Counted from the stretch's first letter, positions 16,351 through 26,007 are shown. The stretch is 64,000 nt of DNA from Pedobacter kyonggii (GCF_004310665.1 NZ_SIXF01000024.1:1-64000); one strand, 5' to 3'. Made by a program: numbers and translations. Notes: generated by a model not told the origin, from the letters alone.

Positions 16351-16911
16351 TTATCTTTTTTTGCTTTTATTCGGAAACTTCATTTTGTAATCTGTTTTGA
16401 TATTTCCTTTCGAAATCGCATCCAGTTTGCTTTTAAGCATGGTTTTACGGAGCACACTTACTTTGTCGGTGAATAATTTTCCTTCGATATGATCGTATTC
16501 ATGTTGGATTACACGTGCTGGCATTCCGTCTACATCTTCAGTATGCTCTACCCAATTTTCATCGAAATAAGTGATTTTGACATTAGGCTTGCGCATGATG
16601 TTTTCACGGATATCAGGAATACTTAAGCAGCCTTCGTTAAAACTCCAGGCTTCGCCCGTTTCTTCCAAAATTTCGGCATTGATAAATACCTTTTTGTAGC
16701 CGGGTGTGCCATCTTCATCTTCACCTGTATCAACAATAAACAAACGGATAGGCAAACCAATTTGAGGGGCAGCTAAGCCTACACCATTTGCGTAATACAT
16801 GGTGTCGAACATGTCGCTGATTAATTGTTTTAATCCTGGATAATCTTTATCGATATCGGTTCCTACCTTTTTTAAAACAGGATCGCCGTAAGCTACTATT
16901 GGTAATTTCAT
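16351..16911 (-). CDS. def: Peptide deformylase
   Basis: Removes the N-formyl group from nascent proteins; a metal enzyme of the cytoplasm. 186 residues. All three family motifs are intact: GVGLAAPQIG (43-52), EGCLSIP (93-99, metal ligand C95) and QHEYDHIEG (136-144, ligands H137 and H141, catalytic E138). It stands alone on the minus strand with its own terminator. A repeat element separates it from the M16 peptidase gene. Confidence 0.96.
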   Translation of the reverse strand: MKLPIVAYGDPVLKKVGTDIDKDYPGLKQLISDMFDTMYYANGVGLAAPQIGLPIRLFIVDTGEDEDGTPGYKKVFINAEILEETGEAWSFNEGCLSIPDIRENIMRKPNVKITYFDENWVEHTEDVDGMPARVIQHEYDHIEGKLFTDKVSVLRKTMLKSKLDAISKGNIKTDYKMKFPNKSKKR

Positions 16912-16958
16912 TGTATTATATTTTTTCAGATCTCAATCTGAGCTTGTTAATCGCAAAA

Positions 16959-17080
16959 TTGTCATTCTGAGTGCAATGAAGAATCTCTAACATCTTAATT
17001 ACTGTCCAAACAAGTTGCTACTATGTTTAATTGAACTGCTCATCGGTTTGAGATACTGCGTGCCTCAGTATGATAGCAAG
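16959..17080. repeat. GTCATYCTGAG-type palindromic element, copy 3
   Basis: The left end (16959-16990) reads TTGTCATTCTGAG...GAAGAATCTC. The right end (17047-17080) is a reversed relative reading, on the minus strand, TATCATACTGAGGCACGCAG. The arms are less similar to each other than in the other copies. Confidence 0.7.
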
Positions 17081-17099
17081 TTTTGTACAAAAATAAGAA

Positions 17100-18332
17100 T
17101 TATTCCTCTATTGGGCAGAAAGTAAAGATATTCAGTTGTTCAATATCTAAAATCTCGTTGGCAACATCTGCCATTTGCTTGGTAGTAACGGCATTTATTT
17201 TCTCAAAAACAGTTTCCAGAGAATCGATTTTGTTGTGATCGATCAGGCTTTTGGCCATCGAAATGATTAAACCGATCCTGTTTTCCTCGCCTAAGGCAAT
17301 CTGTCCGATAAATTTGTTCTTGGCTTTTTGTAACTGCAGTTCATTTAAAGGATGTTCTCTGAGCTTTTTGATCTCCTTAAAGATTAAAGAGAGTGCTTTG
17401 GCTTGTTTTTCTTTATCTGTTCCGAAATAAATGGAAAAAATACCTGTATCGCTTAATGGAGAAAAATTGGACTCGATGGTATAGGCAATCCCATATTTTT
17501 CCCTGATCTGTAGATTTAATACCGAACTCATTCCATTGCCGCCAAAGTAATTATTCAACAGCATTAAAGGCACCTTTTGCGATTGGTGTGTAGAATATGC
17601 CTGCCTGCCTAAAATACAGTGTGCCTGCATAATCGGCTTGTAGATAGTAGTATTGTTTTGTGGAAGTGTACCTGGTTTAATCCTTTCTTTGTTTGGATTA
17701 TTCTCTTCAACATCAGCAAAATGTTTGCTCCCTTTATTAACAACACTGTTTAAGGTGTAATTACCTAAAACGGCCACCACAATTTCGTTTGTGCGGTAAT
17801 TGGCCTTTCTGAAATTGATTACATCCTCGCGGGTAAAATGCTGAACGGATTCAGTTGTGCCCAAAATGTTGTTGCCCAGTGCATGGCCAGCGAAAAGCAT
17901 ATCCTCAAAGTCATCATTAATGGCCTCTTCCGGTTGATCTAAATAAGAAGAAATTTCATCCAGGATTACACTTTTTTCTTTATCCATTTCCTCTTCAGGA
18001 AAGGTGGAGTGGAACAGAATGTCGTTGAAAAGATCTAATGTTCTATCTAAATATGGATTTAAAAAAGAAGCGTGGACGCAGGTGTATTCTTTTGTAGTAT
18101 AGGCATTTAAGTCTGCTCCAACACTCTCCAAGCGGTTTAAAATCTGGTTGGTGCTGCGTTTTTCGGTACGCTTGAAAATCAGATGCTCAATAAAATGCGC
18201 TAAACCCGCTTTGTTTTCAGGCTCGTCGCGCGATCCTGTGTTGACGATGATGCATGCGTGAGAGATGGCAGAGGGCGAGGGCACATGCAATAAGCGTATG
18301 CCGTTTGGCAAAGTGTGAACATTGTATTCCAT
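17100..18332 (-). CDS. M16-family zinc peptidase
   Basis: 410 residues, a complete single-chain M16B (mitochondrial processing peptidase-like) protein. The inverted zinc motif is HFIEH at 46-50, with E49 as catalytic base and ligands H46 and H50; the third ligand is expected in the EEAINDDFEDMLF segment. No signal peptide is visible, so it is probably cytoplasmic. A TATCTTTG box lies eight bases upstream of the start on the minus strand. It is 26 nt downstream of a small membrane-protein gene on the same strand. Substrate unknown. Confidence 0.92.
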   Translation of the reverse strand: MEYNVHTLPNGIRLLHVPSPSAISHACIIVNTGSRDEPENKAGLAHFIEHLIFKRTEKRSTNQILNRLESVGADLNAYTTKEYTCVHASFLNPYLDRTLDLFNDILFHSTFPEEEMDKEKSVILDEISSYLDQPEEAINDDFEDMLFAGHALGNNILGTTESVQHFTREDVINFRKANYRTNEIVVAVLGNYTLNSVVNKGSKHFADVEENNPNKERIKPGTLPQNNTTIYKPIMQAHCILGRQAYSTHQSQKVPLMLLNNYFGGNGMSSVLNLQIREKYGIAYTIESNFSPLSDTGIFSIYFGTDKEKQAKALSLIFKEIKKLREHPLNELQLQKAKNKFIGQIALGEENRIGLIISMAKSLIDHNKIDSLETVFEKINAVTTKQMADVANEILDIEQLNIFTFCPIEE

Positions 18333-18339
18333 TGGGGGG

Positions 18340-18347
18340 CAAAGATA
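18340..18347 (-). promoter_or_regulatory. -7-type box abutting the M16 gene
   Basis: On the minus strand TATCTTTG ends eight bases before the ATG. It implies a very short or absent leader. Confidence 0.5.
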
Positions 18348-18358
18348 AGGCTAATTGC

Positions 18359-18811
18359 TTACAAAGCCTCGGTATCTGGATATTGCAATTGTAAAGCGGA
18401 AATCAATTTATTCTTGTTAGGCCTTTTGAGTATCAAAAAAATAAAATTAGCTGCACCGAATATCAAAAAGAATGAATTATGCGTCATAAAAAACCCAACT
18501 ATATTGAAAAGAGCACCCCCTTCCAGCATTGCCGAACTGATGATAAACGCACTTTGATACATATTAATCTTTGTATCGGCAGGAGCATTTTTGTCGATTT
18601 TTGCCATTAAGTTTCTGTAAAAAAAGATGCTCGCTGAGATGGTGATCAATCCCATAATCGGAAATATTGGGTTAAAAGGTGAAGTGGTTTTAGGGTTCGC
18701 ATCAAAAAACATCATCTCGCGGTTGAGAAATATGGTTACTAATGCAAAGAGGAAAACACCAGCGCATAAAGCAAGGTGAATAGTTTGGAGTGTTTTTAGT
18801 TTGGTATTCAT
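18359..18811 (-). CDS. Hypothetical four-helix membrane protein
   Basis: 150 residues with four predicted hydrophobic segments, at about 9-27, 47-66, 85-108 and 113-128. The loop between segments two and three is polar (YRNLMAKIDKNAPADTKINM). No motif is recognised. It lies upstream of the M16 peptidase gene on the same strand, 26 nt apart, so the two may be co-transcribed, although the peptidase has its own promoter-like box. Confidence 0.7.
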   Translation of the reverse strand: MNTKLKTLQTIHLALCAGVFLFALVTIFLNREMMFFDANPKTTSPFNPIFPIMGLITISASIFFYRNLMAKIDKNAPADTKINMYQSAFIISSAMLEGGALFNIVGFFMTHNSFFLIFGAANFIFLILKRPNKNKLISALQLQYPDTEAL

Positions 18812-18852
18812 TTCAAGTTTTAAGATAATACTTTATGGTTGGTTTAAAGAGA

Positions 18853-18913
18853 TTGTCATGTTGAGCTTATCGAAACACTATCGAAATGTTCTTCGACAAG
18901 CTCAGAATGACAA
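18853..18913. repeat. GTCATYCTGAG-type palindromic element, copy 4
   Basis: Left arm TTGTCATGTTGAGCTTATCG (from 18853) and right arm CTTCGACAAGCTCAGAATGA (to 18913) pair over most of their length around a short spacer. It lies between two genes on the minus strand. Confidence 0.85.
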
Positions 18914-18925
18914 AGCAACTAAAAA

Positions 18926-21076
18926 TTATTTCGTAATCCCCTCCAACGAGAATAAAAACGCCCAGCGTAACGAAACATCTTTTAAATAATCGAAACGGCC
19001 TGATGCGCCGCCATGGCCAAATTCCATATTGGTTTTAAGCAGTAATACATTCTTATCAGTTTTGGTTGCCCTTAATTTGGCAACCCATTTGGCTGGCTCG
19101 AAATATTGAACCTGGCTATCGTGTAAGCCCGTAGTAACCAGCATATTCGGGTAAGCTTTTTTCTCTACATTTTCATATGGAGAATAGCTTTTCATATAAT
19201 CGTAAGCTGCTTTTTGTTTCGGATTTCCCCACTCGTCGAACTCATTCGTGGTTAATGGAATGCTTTCATCTAGCATGGTATTAATTACATCTACAAAAGG
19301 AACATCAGCAATAATACCATTCCATAAATCGGGAGCCATATTAGCCACAGCGCCCATTAATAAACCGCCAGCACTTCCGCCATGTGCATACAAATGGCCT
19401 TTTGAAGTATATTTCTGATCAACAAGATATTCTCCTGCTGAAATAAAATCGGTAAAAGTGTTTTTCTTTTTCATCAATTTACCATCTTCATACCATTGGC
19501 GACCCATTTCCTGTCCACCGCGGATGTTGGCAATGGCGAAAACAAAGCCACGGTTTAACAAGCTTAATCTTGGTGAAGAGAAGTTTGCATCAGTGCTCGA
19601 TCCATAAGATCCATACGCATAGAGCAGTAAGGGTGCATGCCCATTTTTTTCGAAGCCTTTTTTGTGAACCAAAGCGATTGGGATTTTTGTGCCATCTTTT
19701 GCTGTAGCGAAAACGCGCTCCGTTACATAATCTCTAGGATCGTAACCGCCAACAACCTCCTGTTGTTTCATCAGTTTTTTATCCTTTTTCTCGAGATCGT
19801 AATCGTAAACTGAGTTTGGTGTGGTTAAAGAGGTGTAAGAATAACGCAGTGTTTTGCTGTTATATTCTGGATTTGCTCCAACACCAGCAGCGTAAACAGG
19901 TTCATCAAACTTGATATAATAATCGCTACCATCCTTTTTCAGTACGCGTAACTCGGTCAGACCATTTTTACGTTCTGATAACACCAGATGGTCTTTAAAT
20001 TCTTCTCCATATTCCAATAATACATCTTTACGGTTTGGAATAACCTCTTTCCAGTTTTCTTTTTCTGTTTTATCCAAAGGGCATTGCATCAAACGGAAAT
20101 TTTTAGCGTTCCAATTGGTTATGATGTAAAACTTATCATCTACGGTTAAAATATCGTATAAAACATCTTTTGAGCGTGGTGAAAATACTTTAAACGCTGC
20201 TTCCGGATGATCGGCATCAATCATTCTATATTCGGTAGTTAGTGTTCCCTGCGACGCAATGAAAATAAAACGGCCATTTTTCGATTTCATTACACCAATA
20301 TAATTGCTATTGTCTTTTTCATCATAAACTACGGCATCTGTTTTAGCATCGGTACCAAGGGTGTGCTTTTTGATTTTTTCGCTTAATAGTGTAACGGGAT
20401 TTTTCGAAGTATAGAAAAGTGTTTTATTGTCATTCGCCCATGCTACCCCGCCTTCAGTGTTGGTAATGGCATCCTTTAACATTTCGCCAGTTTCTAAATT
20501 TTTAACATTGATGGTGTATTGGCGGCGCGAAACCTGATCTACGCCAAAAGCTAAAAGTTTATTATCGGGACTAACACTAAATCCGGTTGCGCTGTAATAG
20601 GCATGGCCCTTTGCCAGCTTATCCACATCCAAGAGTATTTCCTCTGTGGCTGACAAGCTCCCTTTTTTACGGCAATACTTAAAATATTGCTGCCCATCTT
20701 CGGTTCTGGTGTAATAGAAATAGCCATTTTTGAAAACAGGAACAGTTTCGTCTTTTTCTTTAATCCTACCTTTCATTTCTTTAAACAGATCAGCCTGAAA
20801 TTGATCTGTACTTTTCATCATCGTGTTGAGGTAGGTGTTTTCGGCTTTTAAATAATCGACAACTTTTGTACTATCAGGGCCTTTTTTAAAGTAATCAATC
20901 ATCCAATAGTAGTTATCTACCACGGTATCGCCGTGTATAACTCTTTGGTGCGGAATAATTTCTGCTACTGGAGCTTTGGCATCGGGCCACTTAATCGCTT
21001 TCATTTCTTTCTTTTGAGGGTTATTGCAAGCCGTAAATGCACTAAGTACGATTAGGGCAGGTAAGATACGTTTCAT
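18926..21076 (-). CDS. S9 prolyl oligopeptidase (oligopeptidase B-like) lipoprotein
   Basis: 716-residue serine peptidase. An N-terminal lipoprotein signal (lipobox FTAC, C16) places it in the cell envelope. A seven-bladed propeller domain covers about 70-430 and an alpha/beta-hydrolase domain about 440-716. Catalytic elements are the Ser in GGSAGG, the Asp in GLHDSQVQ and the His in FGHGGASG. This arrangement matches oligopeptidase B/prolyl oligopeptidase, which cleave short peptides after Arg/Lys or Pro; which specificity applies cannot be told here. Upstream is a 350 nt repeat-filled gap. Confidence 0.93.
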   Translation of the reverse strand: MKRILPALIVLSAFTACNNPQKKEMKAIKWPDAKAPVAEIIPHQRVIHGDTVVDNYYWMIDYFKKGPDSTKVVDYLKAENTYLNTMMKSTDQFQADLFKEMKGRIKEKDETVPVFKNGYFYYTRTEDGQQYFKYCRKKGSLSATEEILLDVDKLAKGHAYYSATGFSVSPDNKLLAFGVDQVSRRQYTINVKNLETGEMLKDAITNTEGGVAWANDNKTLFYTSKNPVTLLSEKIKKHTLGTDAKTDAVVYDEKDNSNYIGVMKSKNGRFIFIASQGTLTTEYRMIDADHPEAAFKVFSPRSKDVLYDILTVDDKFYIITNWNAKNFRLMQCPLDKTEKENWKEVIPNRKDVLLEYGEEFKDHLVLSERKNGLTELRVLKKDGSDYYIKFDEPVYAAGVGANPEYNSKTLRYSYTSLTTPNSVYDYDLEKKDKKLMKQQEVVGGYDPRDYVTERVFATAKDGTKIPIALVHKKGFEKNGHAPLLLYAYGSYGSSTDANFSSPRLSLLNRGFVFAIANIRGGQEMGRQWYEDGKLMKKKNTFTDFISAGEYLVDQKYTSKGHLYAHGGSAGGLLMGAVANMAPDLWNGIIADVPFVDVINTMLDESIPLTTNEFDEWGNPKQKAAYDYMKSYSPYENVEKKAYPNMLVTTGLHDSQVQYFEPAKWVAKLRATKTDKNVLLLKTNMEFGHGGASGRFDYLKDVSLRWAFLFSLEGITK

Positions 21077-21118
21077 AGTGGTTTGAATTTAGGTTGAATG
21101 CAATTTAATAATTTAGTT

Positions 21119-21340
21119 CAATAGTTCAGTTGCCATTAGTTCATTAGTGGCATGGAGGTTAACTGGTTAATCGCTTAAATCGGTTAACTTGTAATAACCA
21201 AGCGGTACTTCTGACCTTCGTCACCAAACTTCGGACTTATAAAATAGTTCATTTGTGATTGGTTAGCGGCATGGAGGTTAATTGTTTAAATCGGTTAATC
21301 GACTCCAAACGCCAAACTCCCAACCCCAAACTAATTACCA
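21119..21340. repeat. Duplicated AT-rich repeat block
   Basis: Two direct copies (about 21119-21188 and 21245-21300) share ATAGTTCA.TTG, GGCATGGAGGTTAA and TTAAATCGGTTAA in order. They are followed by an ACTCCAAACGCC...AAACTAATT block that also occurs at about 11743. This fills the gap between the divergent S9 peptidase and proB genes. Confidence 0.7.
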
Positions 21341-21430
21341 TTTTTGTAAAAATCCATTATGCCTATAGATAATCATCTGAATTAGAAAAATTGATGGTAA
21401 ATTGCCACATCAAATTGCTTGAAAATAATA

Positions 21431-22510
21431 ATGAAATTAGGGTACAAAAAAATAGTTGTTAAAGTTGGTTCGAATGTAATTACACAGGCGAATGGTTTGC
21501 CCGATGAAGCAAGAATTAAACACCTTGTGAATCAACTGGCCGATATAAAAAAACTTGGTATTGAAGTTATTTTGGTTTCTTCAGGTGCGGTAGCATCAGG
21601 CAGAAGTTTGATCAAGGTATCTGAAAAACAAGACGCCGTAACTACCCGACAGCTATTGGCTGCCATTGGTCAGGTTAAACTGATTAATACCTATGCTAAT
21701 TTTTTTGCAGCGCATGAAATTCAGTGTGCACAGGTTTTGGTTACCAAGGAAGATTTCCGCGACCGGGCACATTATTTAAACATGAAAAACTGCTTACAGA
21801 TTTTGCTTCAAAATGAGGTAATCCCTGTGGTGAATGAAAATGATGTAGTTTCGGTTACTGAACTGATGTTTACCGATAATGATGAATTGGCTGGATTAAT
21901 TGCTTCGATGTTAAATGCCGATGCCTTAATTATCCTGTCGAATGTAAACGGCATCTACAACGGCGATCCGAAAATTGAAGGATCGGCTGTTATTGAGGAA
22001 ATTAATGGTTCGGTTGCTAACCTGGCTTCTTTTATACAAACGGGCAAATCCCAATTTGGCCGTGGTGGAATGATCACCAAATCGACCATGGCACAGAAAG
22101 TAGCAAAACTGGGCATCACAGTCCATATTGCCAACGGAACGCAAGATGATGTGCTCACTTCTTTGCTAAACAACGAACTGGTGCATACACGCTTTGTTCC
22201 CGAAAAAAGCAAATCAGGCAAGAAAAAATGGATTGCTCACTCCGAAACTGCCGCAACAGGCGTGGTGAAATTAAATGATGGGGCAAAAACGGTATTAACA
22301 TCTGGTAAAGCCACCAGTTTATTGCCCGTAGGGATCGTCGAGATACAAACGGACTTTTTAAAAGGTGATATTATTAAAATCATAGACGAAAAAAACAATC
22401 TCATAGGGCTCGGGATAGCAGAATATGGATCAGATAAAGCCAGAGAACGTATCGGGCAAAAGAAACAGAAAGCGCTGGTGCATTACGATTATTTTTACTC
22501 GGCGATTTAA
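21431..22510 (+). CDS. proB: Glutamate 5-kinase
   Basis: First enzyme of proline synthesis: phosphorylates glutamate to gamma-glutamyl phosphate. From the ATG at 21431, 359 residues (a TTG four codons upstream is less likely). The amino-acid kinase domain covers about 1-255 (KIVVKVGSNV, LVSSGAVASG, NENDVVS, and GRGGMITKS). A C-terminal PUA domain covers about 270-350 (PVGIVEIQTDFLKGDII). Full length for the family. proA follows on the same strand after a repeat. Confidence 0.95.
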   Translation: MKLGYKKIVVKVGSNVITQANGLPDEARIKHLVNQLADIKKLGIEVILVSSGAVASGRSLIKVSEKQDAVTTRQLLAAIGQVKLINTYANFFAAHEIQCAQVLVTKEDFRDRAHYLNMKNCLQILLQNEVIPVVNENDVVSVTELMFTDNDELAGLIASMLNADALIILSNVNGIYNGDPKIEGSAVIEEINGSVANLASFIQTGKSQFGRGGMITKSTMAQKVAKLGITVHIANGTQDDVLTSLLNNELVHTRFVPEKSKSGKKKWIAHSETAATGVVKLNDGAKTVLTSGKATSLLPVGIVEIQTDFLKGDIIKIIDEKNNLIGLGIAEYGSDKARERIGQKKQKALVHYDYFYSAI

Positions 22511-22512
22511 AG

Positions 22513-22618
22513 GTTTAACCACAGAACACACAGAGAAAATCACGGAGTGATACAGAGTTAAGCAAATTCTCTCTTTTTCCTCTGTGTAAAACTCGGTAAC
22601 CTCTGTGGTAGAAAAACA
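22513..22618. repeat. ACCACAGAG-type inverted repeat between proB and proA
   Basis: AACCACAGA...ACACAGAG on the left is mirrored by CTCTGTGT...CTCTGTGGT on the right, around an AT-rich middle. A partial relative (GTCACAGAGAAAAACCACAG) lies at 25496-25515. It could form a long hairpin in the proBA transcript. Confidence 0.7.
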
Positions 22619-22623
22619 AAACA

Positions 22624-23871
22624 ATGGATTACAAACAATACTTCGAAAAAACAAAACAAGCAAGTCGTACCTTGGTTAGCCTTGGTAAAGAAACGACAGA
22701 TGCAGTTCTAACAGATCTGGCTGCGGCTTTAGTTGCAAATATAGATGAGATTCTTGCCGAGAACGTCAAAGATTTAGCTAAGATGCCGATCGAAGATCCC
22801 AAATACGACAGGTTGAAGTTGAGTGCAGCACGTATTGCTGATATTGCGAATGATCTTAAAAATGTTGCTGGCTTAAGCAGTCCGTTGGGTAAAATTCTCT
22901 CAGATAAAACGCTGGAAAACCAGCTTCATATCCAAAAAGTTAGTGTGCCTTTAGGTGTTGTAGGTGTGATTTACGAAGCGCGCCCAAATGTTACTGCTGA
23001 TGTATTTTCACTCTGTTTTAAAACCGGAAATGTTGCTGTGCTAAAAGGAGGCAGTGATGCTGAATTTTCGAATCTGGCTATTGCAAAAGTGATACACGAG
23101 GTTTTGGATAAGTATAAAATCAATCGCCATGTTTTAACCCTATTGCCAGCCGAAAGAGCCGCAACCGAAGCTTTATTGAACGCAAGAGGTTTTGTCGATG
23201 TGCTGATCCCGAGAGGAAGTCAATCGTTAATTAATTACGTTCGCGAAAACAGTAAAATCCCCGTTATTGAAACCGGAGCTGGGATAGTACATACTTATTT
23301 TGATGAATCTGGAGATTTAGAGAAAGGGAAAGCAATTATTTTTAATGCAAAAACCAGAAGGGTAAGTGTTTGTAATTCGCTTGACTGTGTACTAATTAAT
23401 CAAAATCGGCTTAATGATCTGGCTGCGCTTTTATCTCCCCTGGCTGATGGCGATGTTGAGTTATATGCTGATGAAAAAAGTTTTGAGTTATTAAAAGCTT
23501 CTTTTCCTGAGCAATTGTTAAATCAGGCTAAACCTGAACATTTTGGTACAGAGTTTTTATCTTTAAAGTTAGCTGTTAAAGTAGTGGCTGATTTAGCTGA
23601 AGCTTTGAACCACATTGCCGATTATGGCTCTAAACATAGCGAAGCCATTATTTCTGAAGATGCTGCGAATATTGCCCAATTTTTAAACGAAGTAGATGCT
23701 GCTGCGGTTTATGCCAATGCCTCCACTGGATTTACGGATGGTGCACAGTTTGGTCTAGGTGCTGAAATTGGTATCAGCACACAAAAACTCCACGCCCGTG
23801 GACCAATGGGTTTAGAGGAATTAACCAGTTATAAATGGGTGGTGAGAGGTGATGGGCAAGTACGTGGATGA
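22624..23871 (+). CDS. proA: Gamma-glutamyl phosphate reductase
   Basis: Second enzyme of proline synthesis: reduces gamma-glutamyl phosphate with NADPH to glutamate semialdehyde. 415 residues, normal length. Family signatures are IYEARPNVTADV, LKGGSDAEFSN and, around the active-site Cys, TRRVSVCNSLDCVL. The C-terminal FGLGAEIGISTQKLHARGPM is typical. It follows proB with 113 nt between, mostly repeat. Confidence 0.96.
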   Translation: MDYKQYFEKTKQASRTLVSLGKETTDAVLTDLAAALVANIDEILAENVKDLAKMPIEDPKYDRLKLSAARIADIANDLKNVAGLSSPLGKILSDKTLENQLHIQKVSVPLGVVGVIYEARPNVTADVFSLCFKTGNVAVLKGGSDAEFSNLAIAKVIHEVLDKYKINRHVLTLLPAERAATEALLNARGFVDVLIPRGSQSLINYVRENSKIPVIETGAGIVHTYFDESGDLEKGKAIIFNAKTRRVSVCNSLDCVLINQNRLNDLAALLSPLADGDVELYADEKSFELLKASFPEQLLNQAKPEHFGTEFLSLKLAVKVVADLAEALNHIADYGSKHSEAIISEDAANIAQFLNEVDAAAVYANASTGFTDGAQFGLGAEIGISTQKLHARGPMGLEELTSYKWVVRGDGQVRG

Positions 23872-23880
23872 TAGATTTAT

Positions 23881-24003
23881 TGTCATTCTGAGCGTAGCGA
23901 AGAATCTGCATACGATAGAAAACAATCATTAGATTTGTCGCCTTCAGCAAATGTTAGCGCAGTGTAACTTACTTAAAGATTCTTCGCTACGCTCAGAATG
24001 ACA
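23881..24003. repeat. GTCATYCTGAG-type palindromic element, copy 5
   Basis: Left arm TGTCATTCTGAGCGTAGCGA (from 23881) and right arm TCGCTACGCTCAGAATGACA (to 24003) are exact reverse complements, extending further through AGAATCT. The spacer is about 70 nt. It sits between the convergent proA and nuclease genes and may serve as a terminator. Confidence 0.9.
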
Positions 24004-24011
24004 GCATAATG

Positions 24012-25394
24012 TTATAATTCAAAAAACTCTCCTCTTTCAGGTACGGCTACGTTAAAACCATCTTCTTGCAAAGCTAAAGAAAGACTTTGTAGACTTTTAT
24101 CTTCACCGTGAACCAAGAAAACTTTTTTAGGCTGTCCTGTCTGTTTAATTGTCTTCACTAAATCGTTATGATCGCCGTGGCCACTGAGCAGATCGGTTTG
24201 GTGTATTGTGGCGTAGACCATCATTTCCCGGTCTTTAATGCGGACAATAGGTGCTCCGCTTAGTAGCTTGTAACCGAGTGTTCCTTTGGCACAATAACCA
24301 ATAAAAAGAATGGTGCAATAATAGTTCTGAATGTTGTAGTACAAGTGATCCTGAATCCGCCCGCCTTCTAACATGCCTGCCGATGAAATGATAATACAAG
24401 GATCAAAATAATTAGAAACGTCTTTACTTTCTTTCATCGTTTGAACATAAGCAAGATGCTCAAATTCAAACTCATCACCCATGGTCTGGTAAAAATCTTT
24501 TGCTTCCTGATTCACCAGGTTGTGGTGTTTGCGGTAAACCTCCGTGGCTTGAATCGCCATTGGGCTATCTACAAAAATCTGAACAGGTGGCAGCAGTTTT
24601 TTGGTAAATATCTGGTTTAAGGCAAATACCAGAGATTGTGTACGACCAATACTAAAGGCCGGAATAATCAACCGTCCAGGACTTTTGATACAGGCTTCTG
24701 TAATTTCCTGAACTAATCTTTCTTCCAGTGTCTGATCTTTGGTGTGCACTCTGCCTCCATAAGTGGCTTCACTTATCAGATAGTCAACCTCTGGTAAGGG
24801 CTCTGGATCAACCAAAACCGGGTAGTTCTCTCTGCCGATATCGCCTGTAAAGGCAATTTTCTTCTCTATGCCATTATCATTTATGGTTAAAATGGCAGCA
24901 GCAGCGCCAAGTAGATGGCCAACCGGCACAAAGGTTAGGCTAATATCACCGTTGATCTTAAAAGCTTTATTAAAAGCAATGGTTACAAAACGATCGATTG
25001 TATCCATTACATGTTTGTGCAGGTACAACGGTTTGGGTCCACTGAAGTTACCACGTTTAGTTCTGGGTTTGCGACTTGCCTTTCTTAAGAAAAGTTCAAC
25101 GGAATCGAATAATAATATCGAAGTAAGATCTGCTGTGGGCGGTGTACAAAGCACCTGGCCCTCAAAACCAAATCGAACCAATGTTGGCAAATTACCTGAG
25201 TGATCGATATGCGCATGAGTTAAAATTACCAGGTTTATACTCGCCGGATCGAAGGGGAATTGTTGGTTTTCTTCCTGGTAGGTTTCCTTCTCGTAATCTA
25301 ATCCACAATCTATCAGTATTTTATAATGCCCAATTTCGAGCAGGTGCATACTTCCTGTTACTTGTTGTGCTGCGCCCCAAAACGTTAACTTCAT
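24012..25394 (-). CDS. Beta-CASP metallo-beta-lactamase RNA-processing nuclease
   Basis: 460 residues of the CPSF73/Ysh1-like metallo-beta-lactamase plus beta-CASP class, enzymes that cut RNA. Zinc motif HAHIDHSG at about 59-66, VGHLLGA and TGDIGREN in the MBL part, then the beta-CASP insert (PAFSIGRTQ, SSAGMLEGG) and the C-terminal GHGD and VHGE motifs. No signal peptide, so cytoplasmic. The role (mRNA or rRNA processing) is inferred from the family. It stands alone on the minus strand. Confidence 0.92.
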   Translation of the reverse strand: MKLTFWGAAQQVTGSMHLLEIGHYKILIDCGLDYEKETYQEENQQFPFDPASINLVILTHAHIDHSGNLPTLVRFGFEGQVLCTPPTADLTSILLFDSVELFLRKASRKPRTKRGNFSGPKPLYLHKHVMDTIDRFVTIAFNKAFKINGDISLTFVPVGHLLGAAAAILTINDNGIEKKIAFTGDIGRENYPVLVDPEPLPEVDYLISEATYGGRVHTKDQTLEERLVQEITEACIKSPGRLIIPAFSIGRTQSLVFALNQIFTKKLLPPVQIFVDSPMAIQATEVYRKHHNLVNQEAKDFYQTMGDEFEFEHLAYVQTMKESKDVSNYFDPCIIISSAGMLEGGRIQDHLYYNIQNYYCTILFIGYCAKGTLGYKLLSGAPIVRIKDREMMVYATIHQTDLLSGHGDHNDLVKTIKQTGQPKKVFLVHGEDKSLQSLSLALQEDGFNVAVPERGEFFEL

Positions 25395-25587
25395 CTTCTT
25401 ATCTATCGCGTAAAATCTTTAGCCGTAAAGTAGTATAAATGATGGGATTTTTAAACAATCATGCGTAATTTTTTAATTATCATTTACCATAGGGGTCACA
25501 GAGAAAAACCACAGCGCACACTGAATTGATAGTAATTCCTTTACGATGTTAAAATCATGCCTCTACCTTTCCTGAATTTGGCCTTAT

Positions 25588-25938
25588 TTATAGTTGATTA
25601 ACTTCTCTGAATTTAAGGCTCTTTGATATTTCACTTTTTGCCTCTTCCGAAAAATCTTCTAAATCAGCTGTAGTAATGGTTTTATCTACAAGCATAGCAA
25701 TCACCGTATCAAAAAACCATGAATTTCTAAGTCCGTCGTATCTTCTGGCAATGTGTTTATCAAAATCTGTTACTGCAGTAAAAATTTTATAATAATCGGC
25801 TTTGTTGTCTTGAGGTTGTTGTGTTTTCCATTGGTCTAAAATTTCAGAAAATGCCTGCATTTCTTTTTTTAGTTCCCGTTGTAAAGCTACCTCGAATAAT
25901 TTTCGGGCAACTTTGTTGTCTGCTTTTGAAAAATCCAT
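25588..25938 (-). CDS. Hypothetical protein
   Basis: 116 residues, predicted mostly helical, with no signal peptide or membrane segment and no motif I recognise. Visible segments include KLFEVALQRELKKEMQAFSE (about 13-32) and RRYDGLRNSWFFDTVIAMLV (about 64-83). It is divergent from the small gene at 26031. Coding status is supported by length and by codon composition like its neighbours. Function unknown. Confidence 0.65.
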   Translation of the reverse strand: MDFSKADNKVARKLFEVALQRELKKEMQAFSEILDQWKTQQPQDNKADYYKIFTAVTDFDKHIARRYDGLRNSWFFDTVIAMLVDKTITTADLEDFSEEAKSEISKSLKFREVNQL

Positions 25939-26007
25939 ATGTAAACTTATACCATAAAGATAAGGATGTCATCATATATAACTGGCTTAACCCCAAGAAA
26001 GATTTTT

